Made by a program: the position numbers and the translations under genes
Notes under the pieces: generated by a model
Seen by the model: the letters and a program-made list of their open reading frames with translations, nothing else
What the model was told of the DNA's origin: nothing
Database searches by the model: none
Shown here: positions 56,201 to 64,000 of the stretch, piece by piece
Layout of the letters: every line of letters starts with the position of its first letter
Position numbering within the stretch: the first letter of the stretch is position 1
Assembly (NCBI RefSeq): GCF_014200405.1
Contig: NZ_JACHBQ010000001.1
Span: 1,426,001 to 1,490,000, forward strand
Direction: 5' to 3'
Source of the DNA: Cryobacterium roopkundense
Lineage (GTDB): Bacteria; Actinomycetota; Actinomycetes; Actinomycetales; Microbacteriaceae
Length of the DNA: 64,000 nucleotides

Positions 56201-56639
56201 CACCGTTGACTACCTCTACGGCCTGCAGCAGGGCCAGGAACACGCCGTTGACATCGCGCAGGGCGTGCGCCTGTACGTGGGACTCGAAGCCATCGGTGAG
56301 GCCGATGACAAGGGCATCCGCACGGTCATGACCATGCTCAACGGCCAACTGCGCCCGGTCTTTGTTCGGGACCGTGGCATTACCGTCGACGCGCGTGTGG
56401 CCGAGAAAGCGGATGCCAACCAGCCTGGCCAGATCGCGGCGCCGTTCTCCGGCGTCGTCACCCTTCAGGTCGAGGACGGTGCGGAGGTCACGGCCGGCCA
56501 GAGCGTAGCAAGCATCGAGGCCATGAAGATGGAAGCGGCGATTACCTCACCGATCGCCGGTTTCATCGAGCGCGTCGCCATCCCCAGGACCCAGCAGGTC
56601 GACGCGGGCGACCTGCTCGTCGTCGTACGGCCGCGCTAG
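53235..56639 (+). CDS. pyc: Pyruvate carboxylase
   Basis: 1134 residues in the single-chain arrangement. The biotin carboxylase domain (about 1-450) opens FTKILVANRGEIAIRAMRAA and has the ATP-grasp glycine-rich loop AKAVAGGGGRGMRRV. The carboxyltransferase domain (about 525-800) has TDTTFRDAHQSLLATRVRTK. The biotin carrier domain at the end has EAMKMEAAI with the biotinylated Lys. It makes oxaloacetate from pyruvate and bicarbonate. The start is ATG 53235 with AGAGGT upstream; an in-frame ATG at 53208 lacks a clear site. Confidence 0.95.
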   Translation: MFTKILVANRGEIAIRAMRAAVELGAKTVAVFPFEDRNSLHRLKADEAYQIGEVGHPVRAYLDVTEIIRVAKECGADAIYPGYGFLSENPELAEAAAANGITFIGPGADVLEMAGNKVTAKEHAIAAGVPVLKSTPPSKDVELLISQAEDIGFPVFAKAVAGGGGRGMRRVESMAELRGSLEEAMREANSAFGDPTMFLEAAVLRPRHIEVQILADHTGETVHLFERDCSVQRRHQKVVEIAPAPNLSDEIRVKLYADAITFARSIGYVNAGTVEFLLDTVGERAGQHVFIEMNPRIQVEHTVTEEVTDVDLVQSQIRIAAGETLADLGLTQDKIKLRGAALQCRITTEDPSAGFRPDTGKITTYRSPGGAGIRLDGGTINPGTQISPHFDSMLAKLTCRGRDYAAAVVRSKRALAEFRIRGVSTNISFLQAVLDDPDFAAGDLSTSFIDERPELLRTEASKDRGTKIVNWLADVTVNQPNGVAVTTVSPAEKLPVLDLSVPAPDGSRQQLQLLGPVKFAAALRAQTALAVTDTTFRDAHQSLLATRVRTKDLVAVAPYVARLTPQLLSVEAWGGATYDVALRFLGEDPWERLATLRAALPNINIQMLLRGRNTVGYTPYPTEVTDAFVREAADTGVDIFRIFDALNDVSQMRPAIDAVLSTGTSVAEVAVCYTGDLLNPAEDLYTLDYYLRLADQIVESGAHILAIKDMAGLLRPAAAEKLVTAFRDRFDLPVHVHTHDTPGGQLATLLAAARAGADAVDVASAPMAGTTSQPSASSLVAALAHTERDTGIELKNVTDLEPYWEAVRNVYRPFESGLSAPTGRVYTHEIPGGQLSNLRTQAVALGLADHFELIEDMYAAANKILGRVPKVTPSSKVVGDLALYLAAVKADPADFEQNPDKYDVPDSVIGFMAGELGDLPGGWPEPFRTKVLKGRTVKVGITEISEAERVALNTDSTTRRAMLNQLLFPAPTRQFEQIRELFGDLSVIDTVDYLYGLQQGQEHAVDIAQGVRLYVGLEAIGEADDKGIRTVMTMLNGQLRPVFVRDRGITVDARVAEKADANQPGQIAAPFSGVVTLQVEDGAEVTAGQSVASIEAMKMEAAITSPIAGFIERVAIPRTQQVDAGDLLVVVRPR

Positions 56640-56664
56640 GCTTAGCTTCGCCGGCTATGAGGAA

Positions 56665-58077
56665 TTGAGTGACGATTTGGCAGACAAGTCTGACGATGTC
56701 GACGGAGGCGAACCTCTGGGGTCGGCTCCGGGTGCCTTCGAGCCGGCAGAGCAGGAGTACCACGGAGAGTTGCTGCCCCACACGGTCGACAACCTCGCCT
56801 CCGTCCTGCCGGGCAGCCTGAGCGAGGCTGCGGAGCTTCTCGGGGCCTCACGTAGGGCCGTGCCCGGCAGCGGTGAGCCGAGTGCCCGCGTGCCGGGTCT
56901 GGGCCCAGTGGGTTCACATGGGCCGAGCACCCGCAGTTCGTCGCGCCTGGCAACGCATACCGTGGAAATCGATGCCATTGCGCCGGCACAGCCCGTTCGG
57001 GCTGCCGTAGCCATTGCCAACGGTGGAGGCTTCGAGCGCATGCGCGCGGATTCCACGGGCCCGGTTCGCCGGGACCGGCCTCGCGCCGAACGTGATCCCG
57101 GTGACGCCTCCGCTGAGCCGTACGTGGCCCAGCCAGAGTCCGCGGGAATGCTCACCGCTGAGCGTCTCCTGGCCGTCAACCGCAAGACACGCCGACCGCC
57201 CCGGGGCGCGTGGAACGAGTTTGTCTTTGCGGCGACCCTGCACCTGGTAAACCTGGGGGACTCGGCCTCAGTTCGCGCCCAGTCCGAGATGGACGAGCGC
57301 ATTCGCAAGCACTTCGACGGCGGCACGCGATTTGTGCCCATCCTGACCCGCAAGGGGGGCGTGGGAAAGACGACAGTCACGACCTTGCTGGGCATGGCGT
57401 TGGCCGACTCTCGGGACGATCGAGTCATCGCGATCGACGCGAACCCCGACCGTGGAACCCTGTCTGAACGCGTGAGTCAGAAGACGACCTCGACCGTGCG
57501 GGACGTCGTCACCAAGGCCGCGTCCATCGGCAATTTCACCGACTTCTCCACGCTCGTCTCCCGTGACGAGACTCGGCTGGATATCCTCGCGTCCGACACC
57601 GACCCGATGCTCTCCGAAGCGTTCGACGAGAACGACTACAACGTCGTCGCCGACTTGGCCGCCCGCTACTATTCCCTTGCCCTCACCGACTGCGGTACCG
57701 GCATCGTGCACTCCGTCATGCGCGCCACCCTGCGCCGTGCCGACTCCATCGTCGTAGTGTCGGGCGGCAGCGTCGACGAGGCTCGGCTGGCCTCCGAAAC
57801 GCTCACATGGCTGGAAGCCAACGGATACGGCGAGCTCGTGAAGAACGCCGTTGTCGCCCTGAACACCGCCACTCAGGGCACGAATCTGGTGCGTCTCGAC
57901 GAGATCGAAGCGCACTTCCGCTCCAGGGTTCGGGCGATCGTTCGTATTCCCTACGATGCCCAGCTCGCGGCCGGCAGCGTCGTGTCGTACGAGGACCTCC
58001 GTCCCATCACACGCCTGGCGGCACGCACCCTCGCAGCCCTCGTTGTCGAAGGACTGCCCACCACACGCAGCATCTGA
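56665..58077 (+). CDS. MinD/ParA-like ATPase with long N-terminal region (EspI-like)
   Basis: 470 residues. The first 220 are disordered and rich in Gly, Ala and Pro, up to KTRRPPRGAWNEFVFAATLH. The ATPase domain starts at about 222 with LTRKGGVGKTTVTTLLGMAL and has VIAIDANPDRGTLSERV and YYSLALTDCGTGIVHSVM. The RPPRGxW/VNLG linker and the IDANPDRGTL motif are those of MinD-like proteins linked to type VII (ESX) secretion, such as EspI. No ESX genes are in the window. The start is TTG 56665, 25 bases after pyc; a TTG at 56677 is also possible. Confidence 0.75.
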   Translation: MSDDLADKSDDVDGGEPLGSAPGAFEPAEQEYHGELLPHTVDNLASVLPGSLSEAAELLGASRRAVPGSGEPSARVPGLGPVGSHGPSTRSSSRLATHTVEIDAIAPAQPVRAAVAIANGGGFERMRADSTGPVRRDRPRAERDPGDASAEPYVAQPESAGMLTAERLLAVNRKTRRPPRGAWNEFVFAATLHLVNLGDSASVRAQSEMDERIRKHFDGGTRFVPILTRKGGVGKTTVTTLLGMALADSRDDRVIAIDANPDRGTLSERVSQKTTSTVRDVVTKAASIGNFTDFSTLVSRDETRLDILASDTDPMLSEAFDENDYNVVADLAARYYSLALTDCGTGIVHSVMRATLRRADSIVVVSGGSVDEARLASETLTWLEANGYGELVKNAVVALNTATQGTNLVRLDEIEAHFRSRVRAIVRIPYDAQLAAGSVVSYEDLRPITRLAARTLAALVVEGLPTTRSI

Positions 58078-58118
58078 CCATTCGTTTCGCACCACCATCT
58101 AATATTGGGAGTCCTCCT

Positions 58119-58610
58119 GTGCCCGAGCGCCAGATTCGTCTTTTCGGAGACCCCGTCCTGAAAACTATCTCCGACCCGATCGTGGTCATCGACGACCGGG
58201 TACGCAGTCTCGTGCAGGACCTCGTTGACAGTGTTCGCCTTCCCGGCCGGGCTGGGGTGGCTGCCTCTCAGATCGGGGTCAATCTCCGAGCCTTCAGCTA
58301 CAACGTCGACGGTGAGGTCGGGTACATGCTCAACCCCACCATCGTGGAGCTCTCCGGCGAACCCGAAATGGTCGACGAAGGGTGCCTGTCAGTGCCAGGG
58401 CTCTGGTATCCCACGGAGCGCTTTCCGTTCGCGAAGGCTGTCGGAACCAACCTCGACGGCGAGACTATCGAGCTGTCCGGAACGGGAATCATGGCACAGG
58501 CCCTGCAACACGAGACTGACCATCTGGACGGGCTTCTCTACCTGGATCGCCTCACCAAGGAGAACCGGCGGGCCGCCATGAAGGAAGTTCGCGAGTCCGA
58601 CTGGTTCTAG
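58119..58610 (+). CDS. def: Peptide deformylase
   Basis: 163 residues. The three deformylase motifs are present: GRAGVAASQIGV (variant of GxGLAAxQ), DEGCLSVPG with the metal-binding Cys, and QHETDHLDG with the two His ligands and catalytic Glu. It removes the formyl group from new N-terminal methionines. The start is GTG 58119 with GGGAG upstream; the longer open frame is a shadow of the preceding gene. Confidence 0.93.
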   Translation: MPERQIRLFGDPVLKTISDPIVVIDDRVRSLVQDLVDSVRLPGRAGVAASQIGVNLRAFSYNVDGEVGYMLNPTIVELSGEPEMVDEGCLSVPGLWYPTERFPFAKAVGTNLDGETIELSGTGIMAQALQHETDHLDGLLYLDRLTKENRRAAMKEVRESDWF

Positions 58611-58689
58611 GCGGTTTCCCCATCCCACGATGGGGCGAAGCGCCTCACCAGCTCGAGATCGGGTGAGCCGAGTCTGAGAGTCGGGTCGC

Positions 58690-58830
58690 TTGGTCTCGAT
58701 CGCTCCTTCGTCGCGCCTCGACCAGCGAGATGGGGAGACGCACCGCATTTCCCGAGTAGGCCCTGCAGGCCGGTCCTCAGACCGGCCTGCAGGGCCTCGA
58801 TCTCGACAAGCTCGATTCAAGCACTCGTGG
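58690..58830. repeat. Dispersed intergenic repeat with a perfect hairpin
   Basis: The 261-base gap between def and the acyl-CoA synthetase gene carries CTCGACCAGCGAGATGGG (58718-58735, exact inverse of 6411-6428), then a perfect hairpin at 58759-58796, then the 17-base motif shared with 52268. The motif set is the same as in the other intergenic repeats here. Confidence 0.55.
58759..58796. terminator. Perfect 17-bp hairpin between convergent genes
   Basis: GGCCCTGCAGGCCGGTC (58759-58775) pairs perfectly with 58780-58796 around a CTCA loop. It lies between def (+) and the acyl-CoA synthetase gene (-), the right place for a bidirectional terminator. No T-run follows on either side. Confidence 0.7.
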
Positions 58831-58871
58831 CTCGCGCCGCAACGGCGGAACCTTGGGGTTTCAGCTTCTGA

Positions 58872-60704
58872 TCAGTCGCGGATGGAGAAGCCTTCGGTGA
58901 TGGGGGCGCCAGCGTAGAGGCTGTCGATCTCCACGGCGAAATCGCGCAGGATGATGTTTCGCTTGATGCTCATCTTGGGTGTGAGGTGACCGCTCTCCTC
59001 CGTGAGCTCCAGTGGCAGCACGACAAACTTGCGAATCGACTCGGCGCGGCTGACGGTGTCATTTGCACGATCGACGGCGCGTTGGATTTCGGCGAGCACG
59101 GTGGGATCGACGGCCGCCTCTTGAACGCTCATGCCGGCATCCGCATTGTTGTTGTTGAGCCAGACCGGAAGCATGTCGGGGTCCAGTGTGATGAGAGCCC
59201 CGATGAAGGGCTTCTGGTCGCCGACCACGATGACCTGTCCGATGAGCGGGTTCGAGCGGATGGGGTCCTCGAGCGCGGCCGGGGCAACGTTCTTTCCACC
59301 GGCTGTGACGATGATTTCCTTCTTGCGCCCGGTGATACTGAGGAATCCGTCGTCGTCGAAGGCGCCGATGTCCCCGGTCTTCAACCAGCCGTCCTCGAAC
59401 GTTTCCGCGGTGGCGGTGGGGTTCTTCCAGTATTCCTTGAAGACGTTGACGCCCTTGACCTGGATCTCCCCGTCGTCCATGACGCGCACTGACACTCCGG
59501 GGAGAGGAGGACCGACCGTGCCGATCTTGGCGCGAGTGGCCAGGCTCACCGTCGCAGGTGCGGTTGTTTCGGTCAGGCCGTAGCCCTCGAGAATGACGAT
59601 TCCGAGGCTGTGGAAGAAATGCCCGAGATGGGCGCCGAGGGGCGCTGACCCTGACACCGCATAGACCACATTGCCGCCCATCGCCGCGCGAAGTTTGCTG
59701 TAGACGAGGCGATCGAAGAGGGCAAACTTGATCTTCATTCCCAGGGGAATCTGCTCCCCGGCCTGAACTGCCTTGGAATGTGCCACGGCAGTGGCCACGG
59801 CAGCCTTGAAGATCTTGCCCTTGCCTCCTGCCTCGGCCTTCTGGCCGGCGGAGTTGTAGACCTTCTCGAACACGCGTGGCACTGCCAGCAGGAATGTGGG
59901 CTTGAAGCTGCCCAGGGACGGCAAAAGCTGCCGGGTGTCGGGCTGGTGGCCCACGCGTACCCCGGCGTGCACGCACAGTACAGAGATGAATCGCGCGAAC
60001 ACGTGCGCGGTGGTGATGAACAGCAGGGTGGAAGCGCCCTCCGGGTGGGTGAGCACTTCCTTCAACGCCACGGCGGAATTTCGGCTGGTTTCGAGGAAGT
60101 TGGCATGGGTGAGCACGCAACCTTTCGGCTTGCCCGTGGAGCCCGACGTGTAGATCAGAGTCGCCATATCGGCTCCGACGGCGAGATTGCGCCGACGTTC
60201 GATCTCGGCATCGGGAACGGAGACTCCAGCGGCGACGATTTTGTCGAGATCGCCCAGGTCGATCTGCCAGACCTGACCGATATCGGGAAGATCGGCGTGC
60301 ACCTCGTCGAAGCGAGCGAAATGCTCCGCGGTCTCGAGGATAACGGAGGTGGCGCCGGAATCGCTGAGGTTCCACTGCACCTGGCTCGGGGAGCTGGTGT
60401 CATAGACGGGCACGAGGACCGCGCCGGCAAACCACGTCGCGAAGTCGATCAGGGTCCACTCATACCGGGTCTTGCAGACGAGGCCGATCTTGTCCCCTGG
60501 CTCGATTCCGGAGGCCACCAGGCCCTTCGCGAGGGCGATGACCTGGCCGTGGAATTCGGCGACGGTGACCGGAACCCATCCGCTTGCGCTCGGCAGTGAG
60601 AACAAGACAAGGTTGGGGGTCGCCTCAAGTCGATTTACCAGCAGATCGGTGACGTTGGCCTCCGGGTCTGCGGGTACAACGGCTGGTACGTCAAACTGTT
60701 TCAC
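58872..60704 (-). CDS. Long-chain acyl-CoA synthetase
   Basis: 610 residues, AMP-forming family, FadD15-like. The AMP-binding motif IYTSGSTGKPKGCVLTH is at 184-200. EGYGLTETTAPATVSLATRA, WLKTGDIGAFDDDGFLSITG and the RKKEIIVTAGGKN segment with the hinge Lys complete the family set. It activates fatty acids with ATP and CoA for lipid synthesis or beta-oxidation. It is transcribed alone on the minus strand, diverging from the glucokinase gene with a 182-base gap. Confidence 0.92.
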   Translation of the reverse strand: MKQFDVPAVVPADPEANVTDLLVNRLEATPNLVLFSLPSASGWVPVTVAEFHGQVIALAKGLVASGIEPGDKIGLVCKTRYEWTLIDFATWFAGAVLVPVYDTSSPSQVQWNLSDSGATSVILETAEHFARFDEVHADLPDIGQVWQIDLGDLDKIVAAGVSVPDAEIERRRNLAVGADMATLIYTSGSTGKPKGCVLTHANFLETSRNSAVALKEVLTHPEGASTLLFITTAHVFARFISVLCVHAGVRVGHQPDTRQLLPSLGSFKPTFLLAVPRVFEKVYNSAGQKAEAGGKGKIFKAAVATAVAHSKAVQAGEQIPLGMKIKFALFDRLVYSKLRAAMGGNVVYAVSGSAPLGAHLGHFFHSLGIVILEGYGLTETTAPATVSLATRAKIGTVGPPLPGVSVRVMDDGEIQVKGVNVFKEYWKNPTATAETFEDGWLKTGDIGAFDDDGFLSITGRKKEIIVTAGGKNVAPAALEDPIRSNPLIGQVIVVGDQKPFIGALITLDPDMLPVWLNNNNADAGMSVQEAAVDPTVLAEIQRAVDRANDTVSRAESIRKFVVLPLELTEESGHLTPKMSIKRNIILRDFAVEIDSLYAGAPITEGFSIRD

Positions 60705-60886
60705 GGTAACTCCTTTGGTACCGGTAGGGCGTGCGACTTCACTGCCATCAAATGTTGGCGGTGATCGGGTGCTTCGCCCTACGGCAAGCTGGTTAAGTAC
60801 ACTCTATGTGGTGTGGTGTCGACCTGCCCGGTCGACGCGCACTCTCTTTTCTGCATCGTTATATCCCCGCCACGAAAGGTACGTCT

Positions 60887-61837
60887 GTGCACGCCATTGG
60901 AATCGATATCGGCGGCACCAAGATTGCCGGAGCGCTCGTTGACGAGGACGGTGTGATCGTGAGGTCCGAACGACAGCCCACCAACGCCGGTGACCCACGG
61001 GAGATCGAGGACACTGTCGTCGGCATGATTGACGTGCTTCGGGGCGGCGACGATGTCATCGGTGTCGGCGTTGCCGCGGCCGGTTTCATCGATGCCGCGC
61101 AATCGACGGTCTACTACGCCCCGAACATCAACTGGCGCAATGAGCCGTTTCGCGAGAAACTCGAGGCGCGCATCGACCTGCCGATCATCGTGGAGAACGA
61201 CGCCAACGCTGCTGGCTGGGCCGAGTTCAGGTTTGGCGCCGGACGTCCGTACACTGACATGATCACTCTCACCATCGGCACCGGCGTGGGCGGGGCGATC
61301 GTCGCCAACGGGGCGCTCTTTCGAGGCGGCTTCGGCGCGGGTGCGGAGCTCGGCCACCTGAGGCTCGTTCCGAATGGTCTCGCGTGCGGGTGCGGAGCCC
61401 ACGGCTGTATCGAGCAGTATGGGTCGGGTCGTGCGCTTCTGCGCATCGCGAATGAGATTGCGGACGCCGGCATGTTGGGGCGAGGGTTGGCCATCGCGCG
61501 CGAACGCACGGGCAAGCTCACAGGCACAGAGATCGGGCGCCTCATTCAGGACGGTGACGCGGGAGCCCTCGCGGCCTTGCGGCAGTTGGGGGCGTCGCTC
61601 GGGCAGGCATGCGCCAGCTTGGGCGCCGTTCTCGACCCCCAGGTCTTCGTCTTCGGCGGGGGAGTGTCCATCGCCGGAGATTTGCTTCTTGCGCCGATTC
61701 GCGCGGCGTACCTCGAGCATCTGCCGGCGCGGGGGTATCATCCCGAAGCAGCCTTCGCAATCGCGCAGCTCGTGAACGATGCCGGCGTCGTCGGTGCCGC
61801 AGACCTCGCGCGAATCGCGGCAACGCGGCTCAGCTGA
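60887..61837 (+). CDS. ROK-family glucokinase
   Basis: 316 residues. The ATP phosphate loop AIGIDIGGTKIAGALVDEDG opens the protein. VVENDANAAGWAEFRFGAGR contains the catalytic Asp. The ROK zinc site is GLACGCGAHGCIEQYGSGRA. The family includes the actinobacterial glucokinase that phosphorylates cytosolic glucose and takes part in carbon repression. The start is GTG 60887 with AAAGGT upstream; the longer frame to 60806 lacks family similarity. Confidence 0.9.
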   Translation: MHAIGIDIGGTKIAGALVDEDGVIVRSERQPTNAGDPREIEDTVVGMIDVLRGGDDVIGVGVAAAGFIDAAQSTVYYAPNINWRNEPFREKLEARIDLPIIVENDANAAGWAEFRFGAGRPYTDMITLTIGTGVGGAIVANGALFRGGFGAGAELGHLRLVPNGLACGCGAHGCIEQYGSGRALLRIANEIADAGMLGRGLAIARERTGKLTGTEIGRLIQDGDAGALAALRQLGASLGQACASLGAVLDPQVFVFGGGVSIAGDLLLAPIRAAYLEHLPARGYHPEAAFAIAQLVNDAGVVGAADLARIAATRLS

Positions 61838-61908
61838 CGTTCGGTGCACCGAATCCGGCCCCGCAGCGGTAACGTAAGATTTTCTTATTCGATGGGAGAT
61901 CACGCGCA

Positions 61909-62598
61909 ATGTTCTACTGGTTCATGAAGAACATTGTCGTGGGGCCCCTGCTGCTGGGTGTTTTTCGCCCCTGGGTCGTCGGCTTGGAGAATATACCCAA
62001 GGACGGCGGAGTGATTCTCGCGAGCAACCATCTGTCTTTCATCGACTCCGTCTTCCTTCCCCTCGTCGTGTCGCGCCGCGTGGTTTTCCTTGCAAAGAGC
62101 GAATACTTCACCGGGAAAGGTGTGAAGGGGTGGGCCACCCGCCAATTCTTCAAGGCCACCGGTCAGCTTCCGATTGACCGCTCCGGCGGGAAGGCGTCCG
62201 AGGATTCGTTGAATACGGGTTTGCGTGTACTGGGCGCCGGGGGAGTGCTGGGAATCTATCCGGAAGGAACGCGCAGCCCCGACGCACGCATGTACCGCGG
62301 CCGCACCGGTGTGGCACGCATGGTGCTGGAATCGGGTGTGCCGGTCATACCCGTTGCGATGATCGACACAGAGAAGGCCATGCCCACGGGCACTCGCATC
62401 CCCAAGGTGCGCCGTATCGGCATCGTCATCGGCAAGCCACTGGACTTCACCCGCTTCACGGGCATGGAGGGAGACCGCTTCGTGCTGCGGTCGGTCACGG
62501 ACGAGCTCATGTATGAGCTTCAGCGTCTCAGCACCCAGGAGTACGTCGACGTGTATGCCACGAGCGTGAAAGAGAAGCGCGCGAACCTTTCGCGATAG
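61909..62598 (+). CDS. 1-acyl-sn-glycerol-3-phosphate acyltransferase (PlsC-like)
   Basis: 229 residues. The catalytic HX4D motif is SNHLSFIDSVF, and the substrate-binding motif is YPEGTRSPDARMYRGRTGVA. It acylates lysophosphatidic acid or a related lipid at the membrane. A weak hydrophobic N-terminus (NIVVGPLLLGVF) may be an anchor. It follows the glucokinase gene by 71 bases and precedes the DAHP synthase gene on the same strand. The exact acceptor is not certain. Confidence 0.9.
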   Translation: MFYWFMKNIVVGPLLLGVFRPWVVGLENIPKDGGVILASNHLSFIDSVFLPLVVSRRVVFLAKSEYFTGKGVKGWATRQFFKATGQLPIDRSGGKASEDSLNTGLRVLGAGGVLGIYPEGTRSPDARMYRGRTGVARMVLESGVPVIPVAMIDTEKAMPTGTRIPKVRRIGIVIGKPLDFTRFTGMEGDRFVLRSVTDELMYELQRLSTQEYVDVYATSVKEKRANLSR

Positions 62599-62660
62599 GC
62601 TGCCAGTACTGCGCTTTGCCCCCTCGGGGCTGTGTTCCCTCGCGGGCACCGCACCATTGA

Positions 62661-62680
62661 GGCGCACACGAGTGTGCGCC
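62661..62680. promoter_or_regulatory. Palindrome in front of the DAHP synthase gene
   Basis: GGCGCACAC-GA-GTGTGCGCC is a perfect 9-base dyad, 25 bases before the GTG. As RNA it would fold as an 8-base-pair hairpin with a CGAG loop. No T-run follows, so an operator or a leader structure is as likely as a terminator. Confidence 0.45.
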
Positions 62681-62705
62681 GTAGAGAGAAAACAGGAACT
62701 ATCAC

Positions 62706-64000
62706 GTGGTAGACCCCACCGAACCAGTCGTACTCGCCGATGCCGCTGTAGTGGCCGGGCTGGATCACTGGCGCACGCTGCCCATCAAGCAGCAGCCGGC
62801 GTGGCCGGATGCCGACGTTGTCGCGGCCGCTTCAGCCGAATTGGCCACCCAGCCCCCGCTCGTCTTTGCCGGGGAGGTGGACATCCTGCGCGATCGACTT
62901 GCGCAGGCGGCCAGCGGTCATGCCTTTCTTCTCCAGGGGGGCGACTGCGCGGAAACCTTCAGCGGTGCGACCGCGGACCAGATCCGGAATCGCGTCAAGA
63001 CGGTCTTGCAGATGGCTGTCGTGCTGACCTACGGTGCATCCATGCCGGTGATCAAGATGGGCCGCATGGCCGGCCAGTTCGCCAAGCCCCGCTCGAGCGA
63101 CTTCGAAACCCGCGGGGATGTCACCTTGCCGGCTTACCGCGGCGACATCGTCAACGGCTACGACTTCACGCCGGAGTCCCGTGAGGCCGACCCGGCCCGC
63201 CTCGTGAAGGGCTACCACACGGCCGCTTCCACCCTCAATCTCATCCGGGCGTTCACGCAGGGCGGCTTCGCCGACCTGCGTCAGGTTCACAGCTGGAATC
63301 AGGGCTTCGCAGCCAATCCGGCCAACCAGCGTTACGAGAAGTTGGCCAAGGAGATCGACCGCGCGATCAAATTCATGATCGCCTGCGGCGCCGACTTTGA
63401 AGCGCTCAAGCGCACAGAATTCTACACCAGCCATGAAGGCCTGCTCATGGACTACGAGCGCCCCATGACGCGCATCGATTCGCGCACCGGCACGCCATTC
63501 AATACCTCGGCACACTTCATCTGGATCGGGGAACGCACCCGCGACCTCGATGGGGCGCACGTGGATTTCCTGTCGAGGGTGCGCAATCCGATCGGAGTCA
63601 AGCTCGGCCCGAGTACGACGGCCGACGACATGCTTCGACTCGTCGACAAGCTCGACCCCAATCGCGAGCCCGGCCGCCTGACGTTCATCACGCGCATGGG
63701 TGCCGGCAAGATCCGCGATGCGCTTCCCCCGCTCCTGGAAGCCATCAAAGCAAGCGATGCCACGCCGCTCTGGGTCACTGACCCGATGCATGGCAACGGA
63801 GTCACAACCCCGACCGGCTACAAGACGCGCCGCTTCGACGACGTCGTTGACGAGGTCAAGGGCTTTTTCGAGGCTCACCGCGCGGTAGGAACCCACCCCG
63901 GTGGAATCCACGTCGAGTTGACAGGCGACGACGTGACCGAGTGTCTGGGCGGCTCGGAGCACATTGACGAGGCTGCCCTCGCCACACGCTACGAATCCCT
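62706..64000 (+). CDS. Class II 3-deoxy-7-phosphoheptulonate synthase (3' partial)
   Basis: Frame open from GTG 62706 to the window edge, about 431 residues of an expected 450-460. LDHWRTLPIKQQPAWPDADV opens the protein. LLQGGDCAETFSGA is the class II metal-site motif, and IKMGRMAGQFAKPRSSDFET is the conserved PEP-binding stretch. It condenses PEP and erythrose 4-phosphate into DAHP, the first step of the shikimate pathway, and is of the AroG type of mycobacteria rather than the E. coli type. An AGGA site precedes the GTG. The C-terminus lies outside the window. Confidence 0.93.
   Translation, partial: MVDPTEPVVLADAAVVAGLDHWRTLPIKQQPAWPDADVVAAASAELATQPPLVFAGEVDILRDRLAQAASGHAFLLQGGDCAETFSGATADQIRNRVKTVLQMAVVLTYGASMPVIKMGRMAGQFAKPRSSDFETRGDVTLPAYRGDIVNGYDFTPESREADPARLVKGYHTAASTLNLIRAFTQGGFADLRQVHSWNQGFAANPANQRYEKLAKEIDRAIKFMIACGADFEALKRTEFYTSHEGLLMDYERPMTRIDSRTGTPFNTSAHFIWIGERTRDLDGAHVDFLSRVRNPIGVKLGPSTTADDMLRLVDKLDPNREPGRLTFITRMGAGKIRDALPPLLEAIKASDATPLWVTDPMHGNGVTTPTGYKTRRFDDVVDEVKGFFEAHRAVGTHPGGIHVELTGDDVTECLGGSEHIDEAALATRYES

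Overview
The window comes from a high-GC actinobacterium, most likely a motile, carotenoid-pigmented member of the Microbacteriaceae; a Cryobacterium-like genus would fit but is not proven. The grounds are GTG/TTG starts, a C50-type carotenoid operon with split lycopene cyclase genes, LigD/Ku, the GarA-FtsR-MerR locus, a DUF222/HNH endonuclease gene, and a Gram-positive flagellum without L/P-ring genes.

Layout. 1-1.9 kb: the 3' end of sufU, an orphan HicB-like protein and an atypical SDR. 1.9-37.5 kb: one large flagellar locus. A minus-strand operon (flgN-flgK-flgL-fliW) faces fliA. Then come flagellin fliC, fliD-fliS-small protein, the long basal-body/hook operon (flgB-flgC-fliE-fliF-fliG-fliH-fliI-fliJ-NlpC/P60-fliK-flgD-flgE), flbD-motA-motB, and fliM-fliN-fliO-fliP-fliQ-fliR-flhB-flhA-flhF-like-csrA. 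Two blocks interrupt it. The first (6.2-8.2 kb) is a 20-bp tandem repeat, a dispersed repeat and an intact DUF222/HNH gene. The second (21.6-27.0 kb) is a broken 3' copy of the same HNH gene in opposite orientation, followed by a sugar ABC transporter/oxidoreductase/LacI operon.

Five near-identical sigma-28-type promoters (TAAC..., 11-nt gap, GCCGAYAG) precede flgN, fliC, flgB, flbD and fliM, which ties these operons to the fliA product. FliW and CsrA lie at opposite ends of the locus. The fliC leader folds into a hairpin with GGA in its loop and has a second GGA in its ribosome binding site, as expected for CsrA control of flagellin translation relieved by FliW.

37.6-49.6 kb: a lipase maturation factor-like membrane protein, an S4 RNA-binding protein, the carotenoid operon idi-crtE-crtB-crtI-crtYe-crtYf-crtEb (minus strand) with a divergent MarR regulator and a dyad operator between them, a NUDIX protein, and the NHEJ pair ligD/ku. 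49.7-64 kb is mostly housekeeping: a CDP-alcohol phosphatidyltransferase, garA, ftsR, a second MerR protein, a ParA-like ATPase, pyruvate carboxylase, an EspI-like MinD ATPase, peptide deformylase, acyl-CoA synthetase, ROK glucokinase, PlsC-type acyltransferase, and the start of a class II DAHP synthase that runs off the end. No rRNA, tRNA, CRISPR or prophage was recognised.

The most interesting points are the CsrA-type flagellin leader in an actinobacterium, an FlhF-like protein without a GTPase P-loop, a CheY-docking-like motif on FliN rather than FliM, an NlpC/P60 hydrolase inside the rod/hook operon, an attenuator-like element in front of fliA, and inverted HNH copies bracketing a 13-kb flagellar segment.
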